64,000 nt of DNA from Procambarus clarkii (taxonomy: Eukaryota > Arthropoda > Malacostraca > Decapoda > Cambaridae): contig NC_091152.1 in the NCBI RefSeq assembly GCF_040958095.1, forward strand, positions 19,142,381-19,206,380, in the 5' to 3' direction. This document shows, piece by piece, positions 1 through 12,000 of this stretch. The position numbers and the translations under genes were made by a program. A model generated the notes under the pieces. That model searched no databases, was not told the origin of the DNA, and saw only the letters and a program-made list of their open reading frames with translations. Position 1 is the stretch's first letter; every line of letters starts with the position of its first letter.

Positions 1-240
1 TCCATCTATTATTCTATTATGCAGGAAAAACCACAAGTCTATGGGTCATCCAATAAGGTTAGTAAATTTCTAGACGTTACCACCGCTAGGCTTAGGCTCG
101 GCTACAAGTACCTCTGGGAGTTAAACATCTGCTGATGTAGATCCGACTAAAAATTTAAATTGTCAGCAGAACTATTCGCATATTATGCGTCATTATATAA
201 GTGGAAAAAATTGCGAGATTCAGAAATAAAACTATCAGTG
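1..240 (+). mobile_element. RNase H-type LINE, 3' coding fragment
   Basis: The stretch reads like the end of the C-terminal coding part of a LINE and matches the better preserved copy at 46,380-46,560: the peptide [14 protein letters not shown] is recognisable in both, followed by a Cys/His cluster. The fragment is frame-broken and carries no complete ORF. It is cut by the window edge. Confidence 0.6.
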
Positions 241-280
241 GAATCCAAGAAATGTTCAAGTACTTTATTCATAACTAGTT

Positions 281-560
281 GTACCCGGCTACGCGTTGCT
301 GTGGCTCAGCAATGCATATGCCTTGCCGAGTCACAGGAACCTTTCCCCAGGTCTCCCAGTCCTCCCCACCACTCCCCTCGTCCTTCCAATCATTCCTCAC
401 TTCCCCCCCCCCACTCTACCATCCCCTCGTCCTCCCCACCATTTCCCAGTCATCTCTAACTCCCTGAAATTCCCTCTTCTCCCCCACGCTCCTGTCCTCC
501 CCCCCCTACCCCCACCATTACCCCTTCTGTCCCATCGTCTTCCCCACCACTCCCCACTCC
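281..560. repeat. CT-rich degenerate minisatellite / dispersed repeat
   Basis: A C/T-rich, purine-poor tract built from variations on 'ctccccaccactcccctcg' follows a short segment (cggctacgcgttgctgtggc) that looks like the head of a dispersed repeat. All reading frames through it are proline/serine low-complexity shadows, not genes. Confidence 0.5.
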
Positions 561-1137
561 CTCGTCCGATTCATTCTCAAGAGATCATCAGAAAATTGGG
601 AACATCAAACGGTCTGATGTTCCCATCACTCAAATATTAGAAACAGTTAAACTAAAATAAAAGCTATACTCACGAAATGAACGTTATGGTAAACAACACA
701 GATCAATTCTAATAGTTTCATACAGAATAATTAAATCAAGATGAAAACAAGTCCAAATTGAAATTTAATGTCAATAAAAACTGGAACATTGAAATGGAAT
801 CTTAATATTTAATATAGTGTGTTCTTACGTACAACAGATGGCGCCGTTTTCAAAACAAGAGAGTTTTTACCCGTCACAGGTGTGGCATCTATATTTTAGG
901 TATATAAAAAATATTTATGTATTCGAATGGAACGTTGTGTCAAAATTACAAAGCAATCGGTAAAGAGGTTTCGAAGATTTCCCTCACATGAAAACACAGT
1001 TTAAAAAAATAGCATATTTTTCACCGTCACAGACGTGACATCTATATAGCATATATAGATATCACGATTATAATATATATAATATAAAGCCGCTCGGATG
1101 CGAATGGCACAGTCATAATGTTTAACAACTTGTCAAA
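561..1137. other. AT-rich intergenic stretch
   Basis: No gene seen. Two imperfect copies of a roughly 38-bp motif (core gtcacag..gtg.catctatat) occur near 868-909 and 1,019-1,057. The stretch ends at the 3' end of paralog gene A. Confidence 0.4.
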
Positions 1138-2710
1138 TAAACAATCATTCTTTTAACTACTTTATTTCCAAGTGTGGGAAAGTCTAGATAATGTTCTAGC
1201 ACTTTCCTTATACATTTGTGTACAAGGTGATTGGTAGAGCAACTCAAGGCGCTCATATGCAACATTAAAATTTAATGTAAAAAAAATTTAAAACCAGCAC
1301 AAGAGAATTTACTCTACCAATATAGTCAAGTAAAAAATAAAATAATGGCAAAATTTCCAAATTAAACACGTCACATTAGTCTACTTAGTAAATTAATACC
1401 CCCCCCCCCCTACAGATTTGCACATATACTCTATGTTCATTGTCAAATCCAGCCGACATATTTGAATATTCTTAAATACAGTATCTTCCAGCATTGAGCA
1501 CGGAAGAGTAATCGAGTAGTCTTCCCAATGATTGAACAAATATTAATTTGACGTTATACTTAAATCTAGACGAAGAATTTAAGTGAAACATTTCCAGGCC
1601 TGCTGGCTACGCTACAAACAGCCTATGATTACATTCTAATTAAAATTATATCTACACAATACCAGCCAGCAGTGAGTAGCAATTAAAGCTAATCTTACAA
1701 GGCCTTCTAAACCATGACATTAACACGACAATCTACGCAAGAAACATTTTCTGCTCCTAAGGAACCCTGGAGACACTCTAGAGGCTAATGATTAACATGG
1801 CAGGAATCTACTAGTTCCTTAATGTTAACTGCCAGGGTTTGTACATCACTTATGTGGCAGGAAACTTGCACTAAACTATAGTGCGCTTAAAAAGACTAAT
1901 TAGATCCAAATAATTTAGTTAAAAAGGTAATTAATATCTAATTTAAAATATACGATTAGCAAGGAAAAAATTTGAGCCGTCACTACTATTGCACAATTAC
2001 AATTTAGTGGGAATTTATTTTTTCCATGAATAGCTTTCTGTATTTAAAGTATGAACGTTGCAAGGACAATCTAAATTTTCGTAATGCCCACTTAACCAGT
2101 CAATTTGTACAGTTGAGCCACTGTACGCCTCATGCATTTGGGCAAAATGTCAAGACCCCACAAGTGACAGATTAATGTATACTAAAGATGCTCTAAAAGA
2201 TACAAAAAATTAAAAAGACCTGTGGGAGCGAGGGACGAGTTTAACTTCCTCCACGCCTTAGGCTAGAATAAGGAGGGTTTAATTCAATATAAACTGCCTC
2301 TATTTATCTAGCTACTTTCCTAATGTCCCACCGCGCCAACACTTAAAAAGATCTACAAGGGCGATATATATATAATTAGATATATATTATATAATAAAAT
2401 CTAATCCGAATCCTACTTTTGGTTCACTTCACAATAAAATGCTATGCGCGAGCTCAATTAAAATCTAGTTTTCTATTTAAGCTTTCCTCTTACTAGAGAT
2501 CCTACAAAGTTTGAAACAGTTTTGACACTGACTATGGTGTCTAGCTCAAAATCTTTGAGCTAGCCGTGTTTATACCAAGTTCCCGTCTCCTCCAAACCGA
2601 GAAAATCCGTCTTGACAGGCATCACGTGCACCAGTGCCACAGACTTTTAAACCTTGGCCATCTGAAGGTCTCGCAGCATCTGGTTTCCCACAAACTGCCA
2701 GAATCACATG
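1138..2710 (-). other. Last, non-coding exon of paralog gene A (3'UTR)
   Basis: The exon starts after a 3' splice site (tatgtttcag, AG at 2712-2711) and runs to a poly(A) signal at 1166-1161. The same acceptor, many internal blocks and the same 3' end are preserved in paralog B (16,255 to about 14,725), which supports transcription. The short reading frame just inside it (2570-2700) is not conserved: a one-base difference in the AC-rich stretch near 2,690 shifts it in B. I therefore call it untranslated. Confidence 0.5.
1161..1166 (-). other. Poly(A) signal AATAAA of gene A
   Basis: AATAAA on the minus strand lies in a block (ctactttattt on plus) that is conserved at the same place in paralog B (14,749-14,754). 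It marks the probable transcript end near 1,140. Confidence 0.5.
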
Positions 2711-4842
2711 CTGAAACATAGTAATATGAATGACTTTAGACAAAAGATTGCGATTGGGAAGTTTTAGTGTTGAAAGGTAGGTGTCCACTGTTGAGGGGAA
2801 AGGGGTGTTCAACACGTTATCACCGTTAAAATTTAACGTTAACTACTACATAAAAGTATCCGATAGAGTTTACTTCGGTTTATCGACCTGGGGCATATTT
2901 GGAGTACATGGTAATTATCAAAAGGCACAAAGCCAGAGAGGCTATGTAGAACCATCAAATGTGGGGGATATTAAGAAAAAAAAAACATAAATACCATTAA
3001 GAATGCCAATACGAGAACAAAAGCGTACAAGGTGAACATGAAAGGAATCTGTCACCAAGGATCCGTTGGACAGGTGACCGCGAGGGACAGTCTGGAGGCA
3101 AGACACGGTCATCCTGGAAGTCAGGACATTCGACATGGATATGCACGACCGTAAGAAGGACAATACAGTTTGAACGATAAGGAGCAGGGCGGCGCTCCAT
3201 TATAGTAATAGCTCTGCTTTCGTGCCAGCCAAGTCCACTACAGTGTCAACATAACCCATGCTACTTAAAATTCCCTCCCCAAAGAGTTTACGAATCTAAA
3301 ACAACGCCGCTTCATTAGGTGCCAGAGTTAAACCATATGGGCAATACGTTACCTCGCCAGAGCTGTTTCTCACCACCGGTTACGGTGGTGGGAGGAAGGT
3401 CAAGGGGACACTAAAGTACACCAGTGTGTTACCAGCAACAAGTGCCCAACGACCCTGCCAACGGGTAAGGGTTCAAAAAATGAATGACCGCGTAGATGTC
3501 TGAATAAGACACCTTTTTTATTCGGGGGGGGGGGGGTATTCCCTGGACATTCTACAATATCCCGGGAATTAAATTAATTCGCACAGCAAATTTAAGTAAC
3601 TCCTTTAAAAAGCCAATTTGTTCTTTTAGTAGTAAGTAGGCTTGTGGTCGAACATTAGTAATTTCGTTAAGTGAAATGTTTTTCTACCGTACAAGTAGTT
3701 TTTGCATTAAATTCATTAGTAAATTCCCTTATTTTCAACCAATTCACCGATATGCTATAAAAGTCTTAATTTGTTAACCAGTATACACCTCCCCCCCCCC
3801 CCCCCCTGCAGGAAGTGTGTGGAAGATCACAATTTACCAAAGTTCTAGTTCTAAACAATTGTTAAGACCCCAGTACGAAGTTCACTTTCGTTTTAATATA
3901 ATTACATAAATTAAGATGTGTCAGAACTACCGAATTTCAATATAAACATGGAAAAGATAAAAGGCAAATGGAGGGGGACCTTTGACAAGCTGCCGGCTTC
4001 CTGTCCTCGTAGAGGCCACTAAGGTAAGTGGCCCTCTGGTAAATAACTGAACAGGAGAAGCCCGAGAATATCTTAAGACCCAGGCACCTCTATTTCCTAA
4101 ATATATGGGGTCACCAAAGTTGCAGTTATGAGTTAATCCAATACAGACCAATTAGTTATATAAATTATTTGGTCCGAAGAAAATAAGCCTCCCTCTTTAC
4201 TATAATATTCTTATAGTCAAGAAGTTTATAGCCAAGTGGACCGAAGTTAAAACTTTCGTACCAAAAGTTATTTTCGGACAAGAAGCTAGAGCCAAAATAG
4301 CCCAGACCAAGAATTGTTTCACCACAAAGCAGTATTCAATCTAGTAAGAAACAGTTGCCACCAAGAATACTTACAAGTCCCAAGAACCGATGGCAGGTAC
4401 TTGGCCGTCTATTATACCAGCAGTTTCCAGTGAAATTATCTAGCACCACTAGTCAAGCTTTTGTAGTTTGGCAAGTCATTGCTCAGGAGGAACAAACCTG
4501 ACGAGAAAAAAATAAGTAGAATAATACATAGAATAATAAACACTTGCGCAAAATCCAGAGTATCCCCCCCCCCGCCCCCCATGAATACAACCAACCACAT
4601 TTATCACTCTTCAATTCTTGTCAAAGTCAATATTTCCACTTTAAATACAGTAGGCAATCTAAACTAGCAAATTAAAAAAAAAAAAAAAACACTTTACAAA
4701 AGGTATACTACCTAGCCTAACTCAAATTATTGTAATACGTGTGCCCTAGTTAAGAACTTTACACAATTCTTAATTCTATAAAAGAATATTTCTTCCAAAA
4801 CATCGTGACCAATAATTAAAAATTCACTGTACAGTATCTTAC
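2711..4842 (-). other. 3'UTR intron of gene A
   Basis: The donor GTAAGAT (GT at 4842-4841) lies 92 nt after the stop codon, and the acceptor is at 2712-2711. Both sites are preserved in paralog B. The intron holds a LINE 3' fragment (about 2,990-3,530), poly-C/G runs, and a piece around 3,985-4,050 that is shared with the equivalent intron of B (17,115-17,190). No coding sequence was seen. Confidence 0.45.
2990..3530 (-). mobile_element. RNase H LINE, 3' end fragment
   Basis: This is homologous to the 3' ends of the larger LINE copies at 9,040 and 21,950: shared text around 'gatgccaat..agaacaaaagcg' and the minus-strand motif ending in ERRPAPY. It is 5'-truncated and frame-broken. It is absent from the equivalent place in paralog B, so it inserted after the A/B duplication. 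Confidence 0.6.
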
Positions 4843-4935
4843 CTTTCCTTGCACTTCAGCAGTTTTTAAGAACCTGCTTTAGCCACAGTAAGATCCCCGT
4901 TTATGCCATCTAGCACAGTTCACTTTCTTTGGCCT

Positions 4936-7797
4936 CTAATCTACACTGGAGTCCGAATCATCTTGGGATTGAATTAACGATGCATCTCCAAGTAACAGAA
5001 TCAACAAGAGGAGGGGCAAGTGCCAACGACTTTGCCGAATGGGTAACAAGTTACTGGCTCGAGAAGGTGTAGCCGCTTGCCGTACGACGGGAATCGGAGC
5101 CTCAGCATTGTGGAGTAAAATGTTTCTAGTGAAATATAATACAACAACTATCTCGATATGATACTCTGTTATTTGTAAAGGTCTAAAGGTCCGAGAGGTA
5201 CCGATCCGACCTCTGTTAGTTGGAAAGTAAGTTAAGACGCCTGGTCTCAGGGGAACAAACGGGAGTCTATCTGCGACCACAGGACCGGCGGGGTGCCGCT
5301 GCCTGCCCCAAGGCCTCGTGGCGGGCCCATTTTGACGCTCTGCTGCCCCCAAACGCTCACTCAAGAGACTTCTGATTATAGATAAAGGTCGTCTAGTAAT
5401 TCCTTCAACTAAATCTATTTGTCGAGGTGTATAGGACCGAGAAGCATCGCTCCGACCGCTGTTAACTGCAGAAACATTCGCAGTTCTTGTCATCAGGGGA
5501 ACACAGGGGTGCCGAGCTCTGGTCAGAGGACCGGCAGGGTGCCCACCTCTGGCCAAAGGCCCTGCGGCGTCCACAGCCCCTGCGGCGTCCACAGCCCCTG
5601 CGGCGTCCACAGCCCCTGCGGCGTCCACAGCCCCTGCGGCGGCAACAGTCTGGTGCCGATCTCGTCGCTTACGACCACACTTGCGTCTCCAGACTCCAGA
5701 CTCTCCAGACTTCGTCGACACAGTTTCTTCCTGCTTTTGCAAGGCAGCTGTGTTATCCGCCTTCTTTGCACGGCTTGTAACCTTTGCAATTATGCCAGCC
5801 TCCCCGGCGCCAGCCTCCCCGGCTCCAGGGGCCCCGGCGCCAGCCTCCCCGGCTCCAGGGGCCCCGGCGCCAGCCTCCCCGGCTCCAGGGGCCCCGGCGC
5901 CAGCCTCCCCGGCTCCAGGGGCCCCGGCGCCAGCCTCCCCGGCTCCAGGGGCCCCGGCGCCAGCCTCCCCGGCTCCAGGGGCCCCGGCGCCAGCCTCCCC
6001 GGCTCCAGGGGCCCCGGCGCCAGCCTCCCCGGCTCCAGGGGCCCCGGCGCCAGCCTCCCCGGCTCCAGGGGCCCCGGCGCCAGCCTCCCCGGCTCCAGGG
6101 GCCCCGGCGCCAGCCTCCCCGGCTCCAGGGGCCCCGGCGCCAGCCTCCCCGGCTCCAGGGGCCCCGGCGCCAGCCTCCCCGGCTCCAGGGGCCCCGGCGC
6201 CAGCCTCCCCGGCTCCAGGGGCCCCGGCGCCAGCCTCCCCGGCTCCAGGGGCCCCGGCGCCAGCCTCCCCGGCTCCAGGGGCCCCGGCGCCAGCCTCCCC
6301 GGCTCCAGGGGCCCCGGCGCCAGCCGCCCCGGCTCCAGGGGCCCCGGCGCCAGCCGCCCCGGCTCCAGGGGCCCCGGCGCCAGCCGCCCCGGCTCCAGGG
6401 GCCCCGGCGCCAGCCGCCCCGGCTCCAGGGGCCCCGGCGCCAGCCGCCCCGGCTCCAGGGGCCCCGGCGCCAGCCGCCCCGGCGCCAGGGGCCCCGGCGC
6501 CAGCCGCCCCGGCGCCAGGGGCCCCGGCGCCAGCCTCCCCGGCGCCAGGGGCCCCGGCGCCAGCCTCCCCGGCGCCAGAGGCCCCGGCGCCAGCCTCCCC
6601 GGCGCCAGAGGCCCCGGCGCCTGTAGAGGTTCCAGTACCACGCCCGGCATCGCCCCCTGAAGCTCCAGAATCCCCAGCACCACCACAGGCCCCAGCACCA
6701 CCACCGGAGGCACCAGTACCGCCACCGGAGGCTCCAGCACCAGTGGCCCCAGCACCGGAGGCCTCAGCACCGGAGGCCCCAGCACCACCACCAGAGGCAC
6801 CTGTGGCACCAGCACCGGAGGCTTCAGCATCTAACAGCACATTAGTGCTCGTGTTCTGTCCAGGAACCAAACTATCACGCACTTCAACTTCACCGTACGC
6901 GTCTTCGTCAGCATCATGCCAGTCGTCAGGGTCGAGGCCTGAAACGGACTCCAGCCAACACCTAGACGCGTCGTTCTGAGACGACATCGATTCTGCATCC
7001 TGCCAAACCTGGTCACCGTTTTTCCAGGTTTTGTGAACTGGTTCACTTTGGTACTCGTAGCGTGTCTTCAGGCCACTTTCCATCATATCTTTGTTGTCGC
7101 AATTATCTGCAAGAACCATTTTATTCAGGTTATTCTTTATCGTGAAATGTCGATTCTCAACATTAATTTGCGTCCGTAGGGAATGCTTTGCAATATTCCC
7201 TTTATCTCTAGTCTGTTCAAGACTTAATCCTGTACTTCTCTTATATTTAAAATATTCATTGGTTTGGAGTAGCTGTCGTGGTTCTAATAATCCTAAAGAC
7301 TCTTGATATGTTAATAATTCTCTTTTCAAGACGTTTTGTTTATCACTTTCCAGGCGTCCACGAACACCCGTCAAGGACAATTCTGTAAAATAAAAATTAC
7401 AGGTTACAGTTGTGATTTATATGAAATTAGGAATAAAGTCTTCGTATCATTTTTTAAAACACGATTAGGCTACCTAGTTTTTTTTAATATCAGTTAATTA
7501 TCCTGCCAAACAATCGCGCCCTCATACTGCACCAAGTCTATACGCATAGACACTAGCTTTTAAATTTACCATCAAAATTTACCTAAGCTGCATAGTTTGA
7601 ATATTTTAATTAATATTTTGGTAATTACATTAAAAATTTATGTCCAAGGAAAAAAAAAACACTTCACAAGTACAGCTGTACCAAACACCCGTAGGCTGAC
7701 GACTAGTTAACTGAAGTATATTGTACCCAGCACATCATACATCTTGTATAAATATCAGCAGCAACAACTTACCATTACGAAGGACTAAAATACACAT
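4936..7797 (-). CDS. Paralog gene A: repeat-rich protein with C-terminal membrane anchor (function unknown)
   Basis: I do not recognise the family. The proposed CDS joins 7797-7773 (ATG TGT ATT..., encoding MCILVLRN) to 7382-4936: donor ATG|GTAAGT at 7772, acceptor ttttacag at 7383, phase 1. This gives 2,472 nt, 823 aa. The large exon alone has no ATG near its start. The first exon supplies one after a stop, and the same splice works in paralog B. Layout: diverged N-terminal region (about 10-119); acidic block about 120-192 (WLESVSGLDPDDWHD, EVEVRDSLVPGQNTS) almost identical to B; Gly/Ala-rich part; about 28 copies of a 10-residue unit GAPGAGEAGA/GAPGAGAAGA (about 263-540); short DAAGAV repeats; then one hydrophobic helix (WHLPLLLLILLLG) just before an acidic tail QSQDDSDSSVD. 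No convincing signal peptide, so tail-anchored or type II topology is possible. The hydrophobic C-terminus, the block and the exon structure are shared with B, so I think it is real; RNA data would settle it. Confidence 0.6.
5790..6625 (-). repeat. 30-bp in-frame tandem repeat within gene A
   Basis: About 28 copies of a GC-rich 30-bp unit, nearly perfect and two per 60 bases. It encodes GAPGAGEAGA; a block of seven or so copies around 6,325-6,530 has one base changed, giving GAPGAGAAGA. The unit length is a multiple of three, so all frames on both strands stay open. The opposite-strand ORFs here are therefore artefacts. Confidence 0.95.
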
Positions 7798-8124
7798 GTT
7801 AAAATAGGATTCCAACGGTTGCTGGAGAATAAAAGCCTAAGGATGAGCGAGGGGCAGAGAGCTCCAACAAGTGTCTCCACTGTACTCTCGGGAAGAAGTA
7901 TACAGACCAACGCTGACCACCAGCGAGGACAACAATTAAAGTAAGCGGTAAAGAAACTGTGTGATGATCTGCGTCACGTGGCCACTTTCTGTTTTTGCCC
8001 TCAATCAATAGATGGCGCTGTCGACGGACCTGTCACCACAGTCAAATCAGAAGCTTTATTCCCTAAATGGTTGTACATTTATAATTAAGAAAGTTTATAT
8101 AATATTACAGTACATTAATTACAT
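7691..8124 (-). promoter_or_regulatory. Promoter / 5'UTR / first exon block of gene A
   Basis: This 434-bp block is nearly identical to 26,478-26,908 in front of gene B. By eye I count about four substitutions and one 3-nt gap. It contains a TATA-like TATATAAA (8100-8093), the presumed 5'UTR, the start codon (7797-7795) and the first donor. A 69-codon ORF in the 5'UTR (8008-7799) is cut short in B by one base change, so I treat it as untranslated. Confidence 0.55.
8093..8100 (-). promoter_or_regulatory. TATA-like box of gene A
   Basis: TATATAAA on the minus strand, about 300 bases upstream of the start codon. It lies in the block shared with gene B (same motif at 26,885-26,878). The transcription start is predicted about 30 bases downstream; this is inference only. 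Confidence 0.35.
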
Positions 8125-8394
8125 GCCATAATAACATTATAGCAAGTAGACATTGTCGTTATCAGAATCTTAAACTGTATTACAGATGGCGGCACACCAG
8201 AGATTTGTACAGTTGAACAAAGACTTTCTTTTCCTTAAGTCAAACGTTGGTTTTACTATTCCCAGGGTTTGGTTGGACTTTTTTTAAGGTTCTACCTTTT
8301 GGGCAACTTTTAATGACTGGTGGAGTCTGACTCCAAGGTCCTTTTCTTCTTCAATCTGCTGCAAGGTAATGTTGTTGATTTAATCATTGTGATG

Positions 8395-8514
8395 TAATAC
8401 ACACACACACGCACACGCACACGCACACGCACACGCACACGCACACGCACACGCACACGCACACGCACACGCACACGCACACGCACCACACACCACACAC
8501 CACACACACACACA
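8395..8514. repeat. Hexanucleotide (CACACG)n microsatellite
   Basis: About 15 copies of cacacg flanked by plain CA repeats. The Val-Arg and Cys-Val ORFs across it are shadows. Confidence 0.95.
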
Positions 8515-9036
8515 CTGCTCAAATTTCTAACCAACTAGAGTAGAAGATGGAAGGAGATGGCCGCGAGGGAGGAACACCAACACATACAGGGACGGGAGGG
8601 AGGGACTGGGAGACTTGGGGATCGAATCTATGCAACAAAAAGTGCGGGATCTCTCCTACCCAGAACATGTCTCTGTAATGCCAGGTCAGGCAGGTGAGAA
8701 GTCATACCCCATGGGCAGTGTGCCCCGGTATAGTTCACCAGCTCTCGAGTACACAAATATGCCACAATTGAGGGCTACAGGTAAGGCCACTGCTCGATCA
8801 CGGGTGGCTATTACAGGTGAACATTCTCATCACTGGTGTCAAGGTCTACAGCGGCCAGCGGCTCGTCTCTCGTCCATGAAGCATTGGATGTAGTGGGATA
8901 CAGTGTGTGCTGGTGTTGCATGAGAGGTGTAGTGGGGCATATATTGGTGCTTGGACGCCTGGATGTAGAGCGACACAACATGTGTAGTGGTGCTTGGACG
9001 CCTGGGTGTAAAGTGGCTCTATATGTGTCATGTGTC
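8515..9036. other. Intergenic stretch with a short tandem duplication
   Basis: No gene recognised. Around 8,930-9,005 a roughly 50-bp sequence containing 'ggtgcttggacgcctgg' occurs twice in tandem. The 122- and 99-codon ORFs overlapping here on both strands run into the adjoining LINE 3' end and have no support. Confidence 0.4.
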
Positions 9037-9039
9037 AAT

Positions 9040-12000
9040 ATCACTGAGGATGCCAATAAGAGAACAGAAATGCATAAGGTGAACGATATAACAAGTATCC
9101 GATTCACCAAGAATTCTTTCGAGGGACAAGTGACCGCGAGGGACGGTCGGAAAGCAAGACACGCTGGAAGTCAGGACATTCAACAAGGATATGCACAACT
9201 GTAAGAGGGACAATGCAGTTAGGACAATAAGGAGCAGGGCGGCGCTCCATTAAGTGTCCGTGGGTTAAGCGTGTATTGCCAATACGCAGCCTTGCCAGAG
9301 CTGTTTCCCATCGCCGGTTACGGTGGTAGGAAGAAGGCCACAGGGACACTCTACCCTTAAGAATACGCAGTTTGTTACCAGTAACAGAAGACCAAAAACT
9401 CTGCCAACGGGCAAGAACGGAAGAATGAATAACTGGGTAAAAGTCGGAATAAGGAATACCTTTACGGGAGATGGGACAAGTGCGGATAGCTTCCTTAGCG
9501 GCAGCATCCGCACGCTCATTTAAGGAGAAACCAACATGACTGGGAACCCACAGCCACTCTCCTGGTCAACAAAGGTGTCCAGCAGCTGGACACCCTCATA
9601 AAGACTGTGAAGCAGTATCCTCCCCCCTCGATAACAGCTTGATGGTTAAATGAAACCTCAGAATACTGAGAAAAAAAATAAATAAATTGTACCACTTACG
9701 GGCTATTCATGCCCGTGCCACCTCTTGGGTGGCTTAATCTTTATCAAATCATCATCATCGCTGGGAACCCAGCAAAACTCAACTGTCTTAAATCTATTGG
9801 AGATAAGAAGCAGCCAATGCTGAATCTCAACGACCACCGGATGGACTGGATTAAAGGACTCCGGAGTCATGAGGGCACTGCAAGAGTCAACTACAACCAC
9901 AAAGGAGGATTGACAGTGAGAAAACAAGAGACGAAGGGCATAGAGAATAGCATAAAATTCTGCCGAGAAGATGCTAGTCTCCGTCTCCGAAGGCAGACGA
10001 CACATATAAGTGTGGTCAGGGAAAAAAAAAAAAAGAGTAGCCTACACCGTGTGGAGACTTAAACCCATCGGTGAAAATGGAAACTAAGCGGGAATGTGAA
10101 GAAAAGTGTTCAAGGAAAAGACTCTTCAGAACCGTAGGAGGGGAAAAAGCTTGTGATGTGGGTCAGGGATTTGCAATATTGAGGAAAGGAGACCATTGAG
10201 GGCAACCAGAAAAAGAGTAGTGCTCAGAACACTACCCTGGGGCACACCTTCATACTGCCGAAAAGAGGCAGAGAGAGTGGCACCAAACCTGACTCGAAAG
10301 GAACGACAAGAGAGGAAGCTTTGGAGGAAGAGAGGGAGATTACCACGAAGGCCAAAAAAACGAAGTTAGGACAGAATATGATATCTCCAGGTTGTCATAA
10401 GCCTTTTCCAGGTCAAAAAGGACAGCAACAACGTAGGTCCTCGCCGCAAAAGCAGTACGAATATAGACCTCCAAGTTCACCAGGACATCTGTCGTGCTGC
10501 GGCACTTGCGGAAACCAAATTGAGGAGAGAAGTGGTGATGGCGTTCCAAGAACCACATCAGACAAACATTTACCATACGCTCAAAGAGTTTGCAGACTCA
10601 ACTCGTGAGGGCAATAGGGCTAAAGTCCTTAGGGGATGTCCCGAGAGACCCTGGTTTAAAATAGGACGTACAACGGCATCGAGCCAGTCCTCAGAGACTG
10701 ACGACGACTCCCAGACCTGGTAATACAGATCCAGTAAATACAGAGACGTGCACGGAGAGAGATGGCGAAGCATCTCACAATGAACGTCATCGGAGCCCGC
10801 CGCCGTAGAACCGCAGATGGCCAGGGCAGACTGAAGTTCAGAGAGAGAAGGGATCGTTATAGGAAAGGCGGAGAGGAGTATGGAAATCTAAGGGATGAGA
10901 TTCAAGAACGGGCTTAATTCAAGAAATCAAGAAGGAAGGATTGAGGAAGATGAGAACCAGAGCTAACAGTAGAAAAGTGGGAACCCAGTTCGGTCGCGAC
11001 CGTCACTGGGTTCGCCACAAGATTACCACAGAGGTGGAGAACCGGCGAGACATCTGGAACGAACTTGCCCGCAATCTTGCGGATCTTCTTCCAGATCTGC
11101 GGCAGAGGAGTATAGGACGTAATGGTGGAAACAAGATTTCCAACTCTCACGTTTAGCTGTACGGATGGTCCTTCGGGCCACCACACTTGCCTTCCGAAAC
11201 AAAATAAAAGAATCTGTCGTCTGCCTACGGCGGTGCCTCTTCCAGGCTGCACGCTTACAGCAGACAGCCTGAGCACAGTCCGCATTCCACCAGGGAACGC
11301 ACTTCCGCGTGCCCCGGGAGGAAGAGCAAGGAATAGAGCGGAGGGCAGCGTTGAAGACTGTCATAAGAAAGGAGGAGGGCGCGAGGAAGAGGCAGAGAGG
11401 AGAGGTCAGAGAGAGCAGCATGGAGGGTGAATAGGTTCCAGTCAGCCTTGACAAACTGCCACCTAGGGAAGGAGAGGGGAAGGTGGAAAGAGAAAAAGGA
11501 AACAAGGATGGAGAAATAGTCACTGCCATGGAGGTCATCAAGAACCCGTCACGTGAAATCTAAGTAAAGGGACGACGAGCAGAGAGAAAGATCAAGACAG
11601 GAAAGGGTGCGAGTTCGAGAGTCCACATGAGTGGGTTCACCAGAATTCAGAAGAGATAGAGAAGAAGCGAGGACGAACGGTTCGAGAAGACGGCCTCGGG
11701 TGTTTGTCAGAGCATAACCCCAGAGGGAATGTCGACAGTTGAAATCACCCAAAAGGAGCACTGGCAAGGAGTCCAGGAGGTGCTTAAGGTCAGGAAGGGA
11801 AAGAGGGACATTTGGAGGGAGATAAATGGAACAGACTGTATACCATTTACCCACAAAAACACGGGCAGCAGAACAATGGATAGGGGACGGAAGAAGTAGG
11901 GGGACGAAGGGAATATCAGAACGAATTAAGAGAGCAGTAGAGTTATGACCCCCAGCAAGAGCTGGGGGGGGGGGGAGAAAGAAAGTAATAACCAGGAAAG

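Noticed and set aside
2570-2815. 81-codon ORF after the 3'UTR acceptor of gene A as a coding exon
   Set aside because: Frame-shifted in paralog B and located after the stop codon of the main frame.
5419-6979. Plus-strand Pro/Ala-rich ORFs opposite gene A
   Set aside because: Same repeat artefact; the conserved block and the hydrophobic C-terminus are coded on the minus strand.
7799-8008. 69-codon ORF in the first exon block of A as a small protein
   Set aside because: In B one base change ends the frame four codons earlier, while the DNA is otherwise nearly identical; it fits a 5'UTR better.
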